This document shows, piece after piece, positions 27,190 to 38,338 of a stretch of 64,000 nt of DNA. Where the stretch lies: the NCBI RefSeq assembly GCF_027409185.1, contig NC_084469.1, positions 103,107,835-103,171,834 on the forward strand, read 5' to 3'. A model generated the notes under the pieces. It worked only from the letters and a program-made list of their open reading frames with translations, was not told where the DNA came from and did not search any database. Position 1 is the first letter of the stretch, and each line of letters opens with the position of its first letter. This DNA is from Cynocephalus volans (taxonomy: Eukaryota > Chordata > Mammalia > Dermoptera > Cynocephalidae). A program made the translations under genes and the position numbers.

Positions 27190-27720
27190 AGCCCCAGGGG
27201 TGAAGACTCGAACCTTCTGCACTTACTCCTCCCATTGGAAGATTCAGTTTCACGCACCAGTTAACATGTCAGCGGCCCGCCAGGCCCCGCCCCCACCCCG
27301 TCCACGTGGCCGTGTTGTGAGGTGCAGGAGTCACTCCGTGGCCTGTCCTGTGACCCATATTTAGCCGTGTTTGGGACTCTGTGTCTTCAGTGGTTTGTTA
27401 GTTGCCATTACCACTTTGTCAAGGTAGAGTTTTTGAGTTCTTACAGTTCAGTGTCCCTCTGTCCATTTACGATTGGTGTCAGAGTTAACTCAGTTTGTCT
27501 ATAAATAGTGACGGGAGGGATACGTCATCTGTTCATGCTTTTGTGAAGTGAGTTAAACAAGCTTTCTGTATTTTAATGCTTTAGTGTTTCAGTTTTATAA
27601 GTGAAGATTTTATTTTAAAAACCAGTGGGAAAGAGTGGGGTTTTTTTGTATGTCTGGATCATTCAGGCAGTACATCTGAATTAAGCTGAATGTAGACAAA
27701 TAAAGAAAAAGAAAACTGTG
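27190..27720 (+). other. ILF3: ILF3 NF110 3' UTR
   Basis: About 530 bases from the stop to a canonical AATAAA at 27699-27704, followed by GTG and TCT-rich sequence. No repeat is seen inside. Confidence 0.8.
27699..27704 (+). promoter_or_regulatory. ILF3: Canonical poly(A) signal AATAAA of ILF3 (NF110 end)
   Basis: ACAAATAAAG lies 510 bases after the NF110 stop. It is the only canonical hexamer in this 3' UTR, with a GTG-rich downstream element. Confidence 0.8.
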
Positions 27721-30700
27721 CCCGTCTTAGGCCTGGGTGTCTGGCCCCCCAGCGGTGTGATGAGCAGGTTCCTCTGCTCTGTTCCCACTCTTGGGAAAGC
27801 AGCGTTGGGGGTGGCAGGATGGTCCCTGTCACCAGAGAGAGTCCAACTCCAGGCCTCTTGACAACTTTACTCTGAGCTCAGCTGGTGCCAGCTACTGGTT
27901 CCCTGGGATCTTGCAGACCTGGTGTCTTGATGGGCTCCCAGCTCCAGGCAGTGTGCAGAGCTACCTGTGGTGGCTTCCAGTTCTCACAAAACTCAGGCAT
28001 GCATAGTTTTCTGCCCCGTGAATTCTGGTGTAGTTTTAAGTGCAACTTTATGTGATCATGGAGTTAAGTGGCCCAGTAGGGTCCACGTAACCCAGTTTGA
28101 AAAGGGCAAGCTATGTAACCCCAGCCACAGGCTGTCTGTGCCACCTGGAGGCTCAGAGTAGGGAATTGGGGTTCTTTTCCATTGCCTGGAGGTTTTTTTA
28201 CTCCAGCAGGTTTCCCTAGAGTAGTGAGTCTCAATTTGAGGCAATTTTTATCTCCTGGGGCAATTCTGCAATGCCTGGGGAACATTTGCCCCAACTCATG
28301 TGTACTCTTGGCATCCAGTGGGTAGAGGATGCTGCTGAATATCCCATACCGCACAGAATAGTGCCCCACAACAGAGAACTGCCCATGCCAAAACGTTAAC
28401 AGCATGGAGGTGGAGAAACCCCACCCTAGGGTGGCCCATCTCAGCTCTGGCCCTGTGCAGGGTGGTGGGGTTACAGGGATAGCGCTAAAATGACCTTTAT
28501 CCAGGCCCCACTTCAGCCTGTCTGGGAAGAGTCCTGCCTGCCAGGCTGGGACCGCACCTCTCCAGAGACCTCAGCTTGACAGCTGCCTGCAGGGTTGGGA
28601 GCCACTTCCCTACCCCTCAGACCGGGTGCTCTTGCTGGCCTGAGCCGCAGGCCGTGCTCAGTATCCCATGTTCAGGGGACCGTGGCCATTAGTAGAAGTG
28701 AAAACCATTCTCAACTCAATTGCTCAGCTGATGCAGAAAATCAAGTGTGCTTTTGAAGGGTGAAGATTTGTCTTCTTGAAGAGGTGAAAGAAAGTGGGTC
28801 TGTGCTAAAAATGAAAACACTGGAGGAATTCTTTCTGCTGGAGCAGGGGAGGCCCTGGGTACCAAGTGGCCCAGCCCAGGGAGAGGCAGGAAGAAGAGGT
28901 GGCCATGTGAAGCCAAGCTAAGAGATGGCACCACCCACAATGCGAACATTCGAGTTTACCTGATGTGCCCTGGCATCCCACCAATGCAGCAGTGATAGAG
29001 GGATGAGGACAGTCCCGAGGGATGGCCCCAACCCCGACATTGATGGGAAGTGACTTTGACCCATCTCTACCAGTTACGTCCAGGGTCTAGGCCAAGAAGA
29101 GACTCAGACAAAATCACTGGTTCCTGGAACTTGAGGCGAGATGATACGGGCACAGCACTCAGAAACCCATGGGGAGGAACATCCTGGCCCCACTTGCCAG
29201 ACCCCTCTGAACTCCAGACGAGCAGCTGTGTTCTCAGTCGAAATGGATCCACCCCCACTGAGAATCAGTGGCAAATACCTGTCCCAATGGGACAGCTCCT
29301 GATCGGTGCCTTTGGTGCCCTAACTCCACTTGGGGGCCTCACTGGTGCCAGTGGTGCTGTGGTGCAGGTGGCCAGTGGCAGTATCCCAGCCGTCAGAAGC
29401 TGCCACACCAGGAAGCTGGGTTCAGGAAGATGTGGCTGTCACCTTGAGCAAAAACAAGGCCTGGCAATGGCACTTCATACATTTGAAGCTGACGAAGGCC
29501 TCCAGGCTGGTGGTCTTCCCAACCCAGAAATCCGACCTGGGGGAGGTCCTCTGCTAAGGTCTAGCAACAGGTGGGCAATAGGTGGGCAACAGCTGTCTTA
29601 CAGTGAAGAGACACCTCAGCCAACCTGGTTCAGGTGGATGGTGTCCTGTGACTTTTAAGTCACCAACCAAGGCCACCAGGAATATCAGTGGGAAGGACAG
29701 GGGGCCCACACTCTTCTTCACAAGTGGACAGGATGGGTACTTGATAGGTAGGCCGTGGGGGTCAGTGACCAGGGACTGGGCACATACCACGCCAGGGGGC
29801 TCAGGAGGCCTCTGGAAGGAAGGAGGGGAAAGGGACCACATGACTAAACACCTGCGTGGTTGTTTGAGATGACATTGTCGGGAGGGGCAGGCGTGGCAGG
29901 GAATTGGACTGATCCCAGGGAAGGATTTTTCTAGGACCAGCAATAAGGGGCACAGACCCAGGGTTTCCATCTCTAGATTTAGTGGAGCCACTTGGGCCTT
30001 GGTTGTCCCTCTGGGCTGCATGGGTCAACCCAGCTGCCAGATTACCCTCTGTCCTGGCAGGGAACCACATACTATTCCTCTGACCACTGACCATTCTTGT
30101 GCAGTCAGCAGGGCCTGCCCCAGCTCAAAGGACCTGGCCGCCCTGCAGATGGGTTGTCAGCCTCCGGATTCGGTCTCCAGGAGGGATCCTCACATTGGCC
30201 TGAAACCTCTGGAACAAAGCAGCAAGATTTATTGGAGGCTTCAGTTCTCACTCTAACCCTTCCCTGAATAAAGGGAGACTTAGACTTTGGTTGTTTGATT
30301 CACTCAACATGTGTTTATTGGGTGGGACTTATACAAAAGGAGGGAGTGGTGAGATGTATGGCTGGAGGGTGGTGGGGGGCAGCACCAAATGCAGGGTGTT
30401 GACAGCCAGAGGAGTTCTAACCTTATTCTGATGGCAATGGGGAGCCATAGAAGGATTCAGAGCTGGGAAGACCACAGGCTGATCTGTGCTTCATAATAGT
30501 TCTTTGGGCTGTTGGGCAGAGGAGGTGTGGCAGAGTAGGGCTAGATGAGAATGAGTTCTGGAACATCTGAGCTGAGGTTCAGAGTGATTTAGGTGGCAGA
30601 GTCCACTGGACTTGATAAGAGAATAGCTCCTGGACATGAGAGGGTCGAAAACTGGGTCCCTTAAAGACATGTCCTTGAAAGGAGAGGAGCCCAGATTCAC

Positions 30701-31080
30701 TGGCCCACCCCAATCTTCTGTGGGGAGACAAACAGGACCGTCCAGGGAGTGATCTCTGGTGTGGCCACGGAGGTCATTCCCCTGAGATGGCAAGTCCTGG
30801 GCCAGAGGTCTTCCCAGCTGGCTGCTTCCAAGATTTGGCATCTAAGCTCAGCCTGGTTGTCACAGGGCTCTGGAAGGCGGGAATACACAGAGGGACAGCC
30901 CCCACAGCTCAGTTGGATAGATCAGAAAACATACTCCACGCTTCCGTGACGACTTCCCGACCTCTAAAGGCTTGAAGGATCCCATTTCAACGTTAGAGGT
31001 GTTCCAAACCCCTAACCCTACTCTTCCGGAGACTCTCACTCCCCATTCAGTTCTCTGAAATCCTGCTCTGGCCCGTCTGG
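27721..31080. other. ILF3-QTRT1 intergenic, first part: mostly unassigned
   Basis: It holds one MER5-like relic (28218-28425). The stretch 28980-30290 is unusually free of recognised repeats and contains a 202-aa open frame (29050-29658) with no family resemblance and ends near AATAAA (30264-30269). I cannot support a gene here. Confidence 0.5.
28218..28425 (+). mobile_element. MER5-like hAT-Charlie fragment
   Basis: TAGTGAGTCTCAATTTGAGG, GGCATCCAGTGGGTAGAGGA, TGCTGCTGAATATCCC and GGAGGTGGAGAAACCCC follow the MER5A/B order. It is a diverged DNA transposon relic. Confidence 0.65.
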
Positions 31081-31229
31081 GATTCAGGACCTCAGTGCCC
31101 GCTCTCGCTCCCCGTTTGGGGGCTCCCCAGGGTAGCCGCGGACGATACCAGAGAATACAAGGTAGGGGGATTTCAGGGCCCCTAATCTTGGTCACATACT
31201 TGGGGTGATGCTCAGTCCTCCCTGCGAAG

Positions 31230-31600
31230 TGCACGGAAACCGCGCCAGGCCAGCCTCCGCAAGCACCAGGCCTTCCAAACCTACTCGCCCCTGGGCCGAT
31301 CTGCGCGCACCACCCCTTCCGAGCCCGATCGAGCTCCGCCCTCAGTAGAATCTCTTAGGCTCCGCCCCTGAGAGTCCCGGCCCTGTGAACTAGGCCTGCT
31401 TTGTCATTGCGCCGTCAACAAGCTCTTCTGATAGGATGCTCCCGCAGGCCCCGCCCCCGAGGCGACCGCTTTTCTAGTCTCCAGGCAACGTGCGCGGCGC
31501 TGTCCGCCGTGCTGAAGCCGCGCTCCCATTGCCCCAAGGGGCGGGCTCAGGGCGCCCCAGCCTTCCTGGCTGAGCAGCGCCAACGCTGAGAAGCAGGTGT
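31230..31600. promoter_or_regulatory. Isolated CpG- and GC-box-rich segment (orphan promoter candidate)
   Basis: A sharp local rise in CpG density with several CCGCCC boxes (around 31336, 31363 and 31450), a GGCAAC half-site (31483) and CCCATTGCCCC. It is 3.5 kb past the ILF3 end and 9.5 kb before QTRT1. No coding exon with a donor that I can defend lies beside it. Confidence 0.45.
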
Positions 31601-32280
31601 CCCTGAGCCTCCGCTGCTTCCTCCCCACCCTCCAGTTTATCTGTTGGTGGTAGAGCTCACTTCCCTCCAACCTCCTATAAGAAAGCCCTACCTTCCCATC
31701 TAGCTCTGGGAAAAGCCAAAGTCCTTGCCTCGGATCACAGGGCCTTGCAAGACCTCGCACTGTCACTTCCCACCATCTCTTGCTCCCCTCCTCTCAATCC
31801 CTCCAGCTACACCGACCTCCCTGCACTACAAACAATTCAGAACAATCCAGGCAAATTCCCTGACCTGGGCCTTTTCTCTTACTGTCCGCACTATCCTGAG
31901 TAATCTCAGATCTCGGCATGGCTTCTCCCTCATCTTTTCAAGTCTCAATTCAAGTAGCTTATCAGTAGCCGGGTCTTGACTCTCCTACTTAAAATAGCCA
32001 TTTCCCACCTCCTATTCTTCCCTGCCCTCTTATTTCCCCACACTTATCACCACGTGACATGTACATTTTACTTATTTATCTTTGTTCACTCTTCGAAGGC
32101 ATAAATTTTTGTCTCTTGTTCACTGTTGTGTTGCCAGGAGTGAGAACAGTGCCTGGCACAGAGTGGTAGCTCATAAACGTTTCTTGGATGTATATTCATG
32201 AATGTTTTTGGGTACTTACTGTGTCCTATGCCCTGTGCATTTTCACAGTGACCCAGAGTACCATTTCAAAGATGAGAAAA

Positions 32281-32378
32281 CCAAGGGTTGGACCGTTATC
32301 TCAGTTGATTAGAGCTCAGTGTTATAACACCGAAGTCAAGGGTTCAGATCCCCATACTGGCCAGCCACTAATAAACTG
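32281..32378 (+). mobile_element. tRNA-Ile-derived SINE, monomer (diverged)
   Basis: GTTATCTCAGTTGATTAGAGC, GTTATAACACCGAAGTCAAGG and GATCCCCATACTGGCCAGCC. Preceded by a MIR-like fragment. Confidence 0.8.
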
Positions 32379-32437
32379 TGTTGTTTTTCTTTAATGAGTA
32401 GATTGGCCATGTGTTGATAATTGTTAAAGCTCTTCCT

Positions 32438-32593
32438 GGGCCAAGCCCGTGGCGCACTTGGTAGAGTGCTGCGCTGGGAGCGCGGTGACGCTCCCGCCGC
32501 GGGTTCGGATCCTATATAGGACTGACCGGTGCACTCACTGGCTGAGTGCCGGTCATGAAAAAACGACAAAAAAAAAAAAAAAAAAAAAAAAAA
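32438..32593 (+). mobile_element. Shortened-dimer SINE (GAGCCCGTGGCGCAC type)
   Basis: GGGCCAAGCCCGTGGCGCAC, GCCGCGGGTTCGGATCC B-box, a short second arm GACTGACCGGTGCACTCAC...GCCGGTCATG, then poly-A. Perfect direct repeat AAAGCTCTTCCTG. Confidence 0.92.
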
Positions 32594-33163
32594 GCTCTTC
32601 CTGAGTACAAGGCATTCATTATGCAACTCTCACTACTTTTGTCTATGTTTAAACAACATGTAATAAAGAATGTCAGGTGACACAGAGATCTCCAGGAGGG
32701 GTAGAGAACCAGAACTGGGGTCTACACAGCCAGGAGTGGTATACCCAGGCCCTCTTGAGAAATAGCCCAGTGAAGAAACCTTTGTCACAGTGAATGACTG
32801 CATGCAAAGACCATAGCTGGCACTGCAAGGATCATTGTGGCTGTACATCGGATTTGCTACCCCCTATACATTTCCCTGGATGTAGCTTCAATTGCATGTC
32901 TTAAGTTTTGACGTGAAGCATTCTTATTTCCATTAATCTCTGTAGCTTGGATGTAGTTGCCTCCAACCCTGGTCCCTAATGGACTATAGCCCAGGAGCCT
33001 GTTTCTTATCATTGGCCTTTGATCCAAATTGTGATTGACAGAACCAGAGCTTTGTGTTGTCTGGCTGCCCAGGAGGAAAGTATCTGGCAATGGCAAATTC
33101 TATCAACAGACATGATATTCCCTAGTCACAGGGTTGAGCAAAGGGAGTTAGGTGTTAGGTAGC

Positions 33164-33209
33164 CAAAAAAAAAAAAAAAGAAAGAAAGAAAGAAAAAGAA
33201 AAGAAAAAG
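33164..33209. repeat. Poly-A / (GAAA)n simple repeat
   Basis: A run of A grades into AAAGAAAGAAAGAAA. It resembles an old retroposon tail, but no head is recognised. Confidence 0.8.
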
Positions 33210-33413
33210 CAGGGGATATAGCAGTTTCAGAAGAGCAAATCCAGGCAACCCTTAATCCAATTTGTATTTGCTTCTGTTTGCATGAAGAAATCCTAGAAGG
33301 ACACAAGAATCTAATAAAAGAGACTACAGGGAAAGTCTGAGGTGGAAATTGGGTAAATGAGGTGGGAGTTTGTTTGCCTTTTACACTTACTTAATTTCTC
33401 CACATTTTAAAAT

Positions 33414-33520
33414 ATGAAGCTGTTCAGTTAGCTCACTTTGTTAGAGTGTGATGCTGATAACACCAAGGTCCAGGGTTCAATACCTGTACAGGCCAGCAAT
33501 AAATAAATAAAATGCAAAAT
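33414..33520 (+). mobile_element. tRNA-Ile-derived SINE, monomer
   Basis: CAGTTAGCTCACTTTGTTAG, GATAACACCAAGGTCCAGGG, CCTGTACAGGCCAGC, then (AAAT)n tail. Confidence 0.85.
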
Positions 33521-33562
33521 ATTAAAAATAGGGGACAGTGCATAAAACAGAAAAGTAAATTT

Positions 33563-33657
33563 CTGTTTCTTTTTGCAGCTGGCTGGTACAGGGATCTGAA
33601 CCTGTTATCTTGGTGTTATAAGGCTACATTCTAACCAACTGAGCCAACTGGCCAGTC
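33563..33657 (-). mobile_element. tRNA-Ile-derived SINE, monomer
   Basis: TTTCTTTTTGCAGCTGGCTGG, TCTTGGTGTTATAAGGC and ACTGAGCCAACTGGCC. Confidence 0.85.
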
Positions 33658-33689
33658 ATAGAAAAATACATTTCAATGAAGAATCTTGT

Positions 33690-33782
33690 ATTGGTTAGAA
33701 TGTGGTGCTGATAACACCAAGGTCCAGGGTTTGATTCTTGTACCAGACAGCCACCAAAAAAATAAATTAATTAAAAAAAAAT
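33690..33782 (+). mobile_element. tRNA-Ile-derived SINE, 5'-truncated monomer
   Basis: It begins inside the unit at GGTTAGAATGTGGTGCTG, then AACACCAAGGTCCAGGGTT and an A-rich tail. The A-box half is missing. Confidence 0.8.
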
Positions 33783-34076
33783 TGTAGTCACACCCTCCAA
33801 AGACCACCCTTTTGTATGTTGGTCCACATGAAAAATAAATAAAATATAAAAATTCAAAACATTAAATTAAAAGAAGTGCTGAGCTTTACAACCATGTTGA
33901 ATTTTGCTGCGGAAATCACCTAAGTTGAGTAATAAGAGATGTTAGTAAATGGCTCAAACTGCTGAAAAGATGTTCAACCTCAGTTGCAATCAAGGCAATA
34001 CAAATTAAAACCCCAATAAGATGCCATTTCACACAGACCTGATTGGCAAAAGTTAAGAGATCTGAAAATACCAAGA

Positions 34077-34262
34077 GGGCCAGCCCGTGGCTCACTTGGG
34101 AGAGTGTGGTGCTGATAACACCAAGGCCATGGGTTCAGATCCCTATATAGGGATGGCTGGTTAGCTCACTTGAGAGAGCGTGGTACTGACAACACCAAGT
34201 CAAGGGTTAAGATCCCCTTACTGGTCATCCTTTAAAAAAAATAATAAATAATAAAATAAAAA
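34077..34262 (+). mobile_element. tRNA-Ile-derived SINE, dimer
   Basis: GGGCCAGCCCGTGGCTCAC, two tandem units, CTTACTGGTCATCC, and tail of AATAATAAAT. Flanked by AAAATACCAAGAG direct repeats. Confidence 0.92.
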
Positions 34263-34360
34263 CAAAAATACCAAGAGCTGGCAAAAATGAGACATAAAGA
34301 GAGCTTTTCTACACAGCTTTGTGTCAGTTGGTGTAATCACATTGACAATAGGTGGTCAAG

Positions 34361-34492
34361 GCTGGCCAGTTAGCTCAGTTGGTTAAAGTGTGGTGCTAAT
34401 AACACCAAGGTCCAGGGTTCGATCCCTGTACCAGCCAGCTGCCAAAATAGGAAGAAAGAAAGGAAAGAAGGAAGAACAAAAGAAAGAAAAAA
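34361..34492 (+). mobile_element. tRNA-Ile-derived SINE, monomer with AAT-type anticodon position
   Basis: GGCTGGCCAGTTAGCTCAGT, GTGGTGCTAATAACACCAAG, GGGTTCGATCCCTGTACC, then GAAAG-rich tail. It reads CTAATAA where the other copies read CTGATAA, and keeps GTTCGATCCC, so it is closest to the parental tRNA-Ile(AAU). Confidence 0.85.
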
Positions 34493-35036
34493 GGTGGTCC
34501 CACTTTGTATAGTTGAATACCCACCAGGTCTAGAGTCCAGCAGTTTTATTCCTGGGATTTTTGCAGAGGTGTACAAGGAGATGCGTACATGAATGTTTGT
34601 GGGCAGTATTGTTTATGGTAGGAAAAAGACAAACAGACACAAACAAACAAAATACTGAAAAGTCCACAAGTCCATTGACTGGAGAATGGATAAATTCATT
34701 GTGATATATTTATAGCAGTACATACTTTTATATTGGTTTACAGAAGAAATGAACAGATTACAACTGCACACAACACAAGAGACTCTTAGAAGCATAACTG
34801 TAAGTAACATAAAGCAAGTCTCAGGGGGTAGGTATGATAGAATATAATTTTGCTAGTGCAATACATGTGGAAGGACAACCAGCAGTTTCTCCCACACCTT
34901 CTTTTTGCCATTGAATTAAAAGAATTGATATGAAATGTATTGGAGTAAGTCGTAAGGTTTTGGGACATTGTTTGCACAATTCCAAGAGTTAACAATCCAT
35001 GACAAGTGGAAAATGACAGTTCAGAAACCCCATGAT

Positions 35037-35211
35037 TTTTTTTTTTTTTTTTTTTTTTTAAAGATGACCGGTAAGGGGATCTTAACCCTTGACTTGGTGT
35101 TGTCAGCACCACGCTCAGCCAGTGAGCGAACCGGCCATCCGTATATGGGATCTGAACCCGGGGCCTTGGTGTTATCAGCACCGCACTCTCCCGAGTGAGC
35201 CATGGGCCGGC
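35037..35211 (-). mobile_element. tRNA-Ile-derived SINE, dimer
   Basis: Poly-T of about 22, GATGACCGGTAAGGGGATC, two units, and GCCATGGGCCGGCC edge. The perfect 17-base direct repeat CAGAAACCCCATGATTT marks a recent insertion. Confidence 0.94.
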
Positions 35212-35516
35212 CCAGAAACCCCATGATTTTATAATGACAATACTAAAGCTTCTACAAGATACAAAAAAAACCTCCATTAGTATATCTAAATTAATACATC
35301 CAATATGAAACAACAACAGCAATAATTTTTAAATTTGCTTGTATATGCTTACCAGTATATCTGTAAATATAGATAAGAATGAATATTAAATATTACTATT
35401 AAGGGGTGAGGACCATTTGGACAGAGGACAGAAATGGAAAAGAACTTATAGTACCCATTTCATCTTTTTTTTTTTTAACTATGTGGTAATATTTATTTTA
35501 AAAAACTTAAATAAAT

Positions 35517-35632
35517 CAGCCTGGTTGATTAGCTCAGTTGATTAGGGATCAGCATTGTAACACTGAGGTCAAGGGTTAGGGTCCCCATACCAGCTGGCCA
35601 CCAAAAAACAAACAAACAAACAAAAAACCCAA
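35517..35632 (+). mobile_element. tRNA-Ile-derived SINE, monomer
   Basis: GCCTGGTTGATTAGCTCAGT, AACACTGAGGTCAAGGGTT, then (AAAC)n tail. Direct repeat AACTTAAATAAAT on both sides. Confidence 0.87.
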
Positions 35633-35775
35633 CTACAACTTAAATAAATCTATTCGATTAATTTGAATCATAAGTAAATGTTATTAACCTGTCTTTTAAT
35701 TTTTTTCTTTTTAATTAATATTTCAAATAAGAAATAAATTGACCTGGTTCAAACATCAAAAAGTATTAAAAGGAG

Positions 35776-35880
35776 GGCTGGCCAGTTTGCTCATTCAGTT
35801 AGTGCATGGTGTTGATAACAAGAAGGTCAAAGGATTGGCCCATACTGGCCAACCACCAACCCCCCCCGCAAGAAAAAAAA
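35776..35880 (+). mobile_element. tRNA-Ile-derived SINE, monomer (diverged)
   Basis: GGGCTGGCCAGTTTGCTCAT, GTTGATAACAAGAAGGTC, then C-run and A-run tail. Short direct repeat ATTAAAAG. Confidence 0.8.
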
Positions 35881-35969
35881 GATTAAAAGAGGATCACGAT
35901 AGTGTGAGGTGTTTCAGGGACCCACTCCCCAGCGGAACTAGTCAAAACTATTTTTAAAAAACACTTTGG

Positions 35970-36125
35970 GGGCCGAGCCCGTGGCGCACTTGGTAGAGTG
36001 CTGCGCTGGCAGCGCGGCAACGCTCCCGCCGCGGGTTCGGATCCTATATAGGACTGACCGGTGCACTCACTGGCTGTGTGCCGGTCACGAAAAAACGACA
36101 AAAAAAAAAAAAAAAAAAAAAAAAA
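35970..36125 (+). mobile_element. Shortened-dimer SINE (GAGCCCGTGGCGCAC type)
   Basis: GGGGCCGAGCCCGTGGCGCAC, GCCGCGGGTTCGGATCC, second arm to CGGTCACGAAAAAACGAC, and poly-A. Flanked by AAAAACACTT. Confidence 0.92.
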
Positions 36126-37079
36126 AACACTTAAAAGTCTCTGGAAATGGTCTTAAAGGCATATGGCAAATGAAGAAATATCAAGAAAATCTACTAAAAT
36201 TTGGCTAGAAAAGTGAGAGCCTGTGATATTTGCTACTTCCTATCTAACTCCTTTCTAGCAACTTGGGGAAAAGGAAACTCCCCTTCAGGCTGGTACACCC
36301 AAAATCAAAGGGTTTGCTGTCTCCCCAGCTCTGAATTGGAAGGCCATCTTCTCAGGAGGGACAGGAGGCCAGCGTTTCATCCTGCCCTCAGCTCCATGTG
36401 CTGAAGCTAAGTTCCAGACGAGTGCAGTTCTTCAAAGAGATCATGACTGAGCTTTTTTCAAAATTGTTCAAAGGTAATTTGTCCCAAATTACCAGAGGCA
36501 AGAAATTCAGGAAATCCCAAACAGGATTTAAAAAAACAAAAGAAATCCATGCTTAGCCATGTCAACCTAAAATAAACAGCAGAGAGACTAGCTTTCCAGA
36601 ACAAAGAATTTATTCAGAAATAGCAGGAGATTGCTCTCTGGGATATGTGTACCATGATGGGTCATAGGTGCATCTAGGGAGGCAAAGGAATGCAAGAGTT
36701 TTTAAAGGTCAAATGAGGAAGGTTACATTAGTTGTTTTAAAGCAATTATCCTTGGCTACAAGCATTAATAACAAGAGTGATATCAGTGCATTAGTGGAAC
36801 AGGCAGTTGCTGGGCAGGCATCTTTTTAGAAGTAATCTTTGTGCAAGGTTGTGATAACCTTTGTATTATGTCGTGGTTTTGGCAGAGTCTCTTGTGATAG
36901 TTCTTGTTTTCAGGCAAATGTGTGAGGGCCCTCCCTTCATTGTCTCCCAGCTCTCTTTTATTAGGGCTTGACATAAGTGACTCCATTGTACAACTGATCA
37001 TATCCACAGACACATCATGGGAAATTGCAAAATGGCAAAGAAAAAGGAATGTTTTTTTAAAAAAAAAAACCAACATGGC

Positions 37080-37228
37080 GGGGCCGGCCCGTGGCTCACT
37101 CGGTAGAGTGCGGTGCTGATAACACCAAGGCCCTGGGTTCGGTTCCCATATACGGATGGCCGGTTCGCTCACTGGCTGAGTGTGGTGCTGACAACACCAA
37201 GTCAAGGGTTAAGTTCTCCTTACCGGTC

Positions 37229-37255
<27 letters not shown>
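37080..37255 (+). mobile_element. tRNA-Ile-derived SINE, dimer
   Basis: GGGGCCGGCCCGTGGCTCAC, two units, CTTACCGGTCATC, poly-A of about 24. Direct repeat AAAACCAACATGGC on both sides. Confidence 0.94.
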
Positions 37256-37259
<4 letters not shown>

Positions 37260-37473
37260 CAACATGGCAAAAACAGATCACAAGAAATAGCATTTAGATT
37301 GAGACCCTACTTCTTAACAGTGCTCTCAGAAGCCACAATGTGTTCAATGTGCCAAAAGAAAATAATAGCCAACCTAGAATTCTATGCCCAATGAAACTAT
37401 CTTTCATGAACTAGGCAAAATAAATCTCTTTTCAGACAGACAACATTGTAGAGAGTTTTTCAACACAGAGTGC

Positions 37474-37582
37474 TTATTTATTTACTTATTTATTTTGGTA
37501 GCTGGCTGGTACTGGATCTCATCCCTTGACATTGGTGTTAACCAAAACCACACTCTAACCAAGTGAGCTAACCAGCCAGCTC
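37474..37582 (-). mobile_element. tRNA-Ile-derived SINE, monomer
   Basis: TTATTTACTTATTTATTTTGG tail side, GGTAGCTGGCTGGTACTGG, GTGAGCTAACCAGCCAGC. Flanked by AGAGTGCTTATT. Confidence 0.88.
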
Positions 37583-37798
37583 CTATAGAGTGCTTATTAA
37601 TGAAAGAAGTTTCAAAGATTTACTTCAGACAAATAGAAATGGATCTGAGATGCAAGGTCTAAGTGAGTAGAAATTACAGGCAAAAATACTGCATATAAAT
37701 GGGTGTATCCATAAAAATTTCAGGCCAGTAGGAGTAAAAAGTTAATTGAGAAAAAAAAAAAAAAGAATGACATTTTTGATCTATTTTAAAGAAGGCAA

Positions 37799-37929
37799 GG
37801 GCCGAGCCCGTGGCGCACTTGGTAGAGTGCTGCGCTGGGAGCTCGCGGCGACGCTCCTGCCGCGGGTTCGGATCCTATATAGGACTGACCGGTGCACTCC
37901 CTGGCTGAGTGCCGGTCACGAAAAAACGA

Positions 37930-37977
<48 letters not shown>
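37799..37977 (+). mobile_element. Shortened-dimer SINE (GAGCCCGTGGCGCAC type), long poly-A
   Basis: GGGCCGAGCCCGTGGCGCAC, GGGTTCGGATCCTATATAGG, CGGTCACGAAAAAACGAC, then about 45 A. Direct repeat AAGAAGGCAAG. The long pure tail suggests youth. Confidence 0.94.
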
Positions 37978-37978
<1 letters not shown>

Positions 37979-38338
37979 AAGAAGGCAAGAGAGGAGGGAG
38001 GAAAAAAGCAAATAAAAGAAGCCAAACAAGCCACACAAATAGAAAGCTTCTAAGTAGACAGAATCAGATCCAAATATATCAGTAACCATTATAAATGCAA
38101 ATGGAATAAATTTTAAGTAAAAGGCAAAGATTATTGGAATGGTTAAAAGTACAAAATCTAGAACTTTGTTGTTTTCTAAAGACACATCATACATAAGGCA
38201 GAAAATTGTAGTCATAGGATGTACAGAAATATTTAAAGGTTATCATAACATAAGCGAAGCTGGAGTAGTTCTTTTAATATCAAAGAAAAAGATATGCTAT
38301 GGAGATAGAGTACCGGTGATTAAAGAAAAGAAAAAAGA

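Larger units (their letters stand above)
33950..34870 (+). mobile_element. L1 ORF2 3' part and 3' UTR remnant, broken by SINEs
   Basis: AATACAAATTAAAACCCCAAT, TAAGATGCCATTTCACAC and GGAGAATGGATAAATTCATT are typical of the L1 ORF2 end and 3' region. Two SINEs interrupt it. No intact frame is left. Confidence 0.6.

Noticed and set aside
34361-34450. Functional tRNA-Ile gene
   Set aside because: The cloverleaf is imperfect, there is an A-rich tail and no clean terminator, and dozens of relatives exist nearby; it is a SINE.
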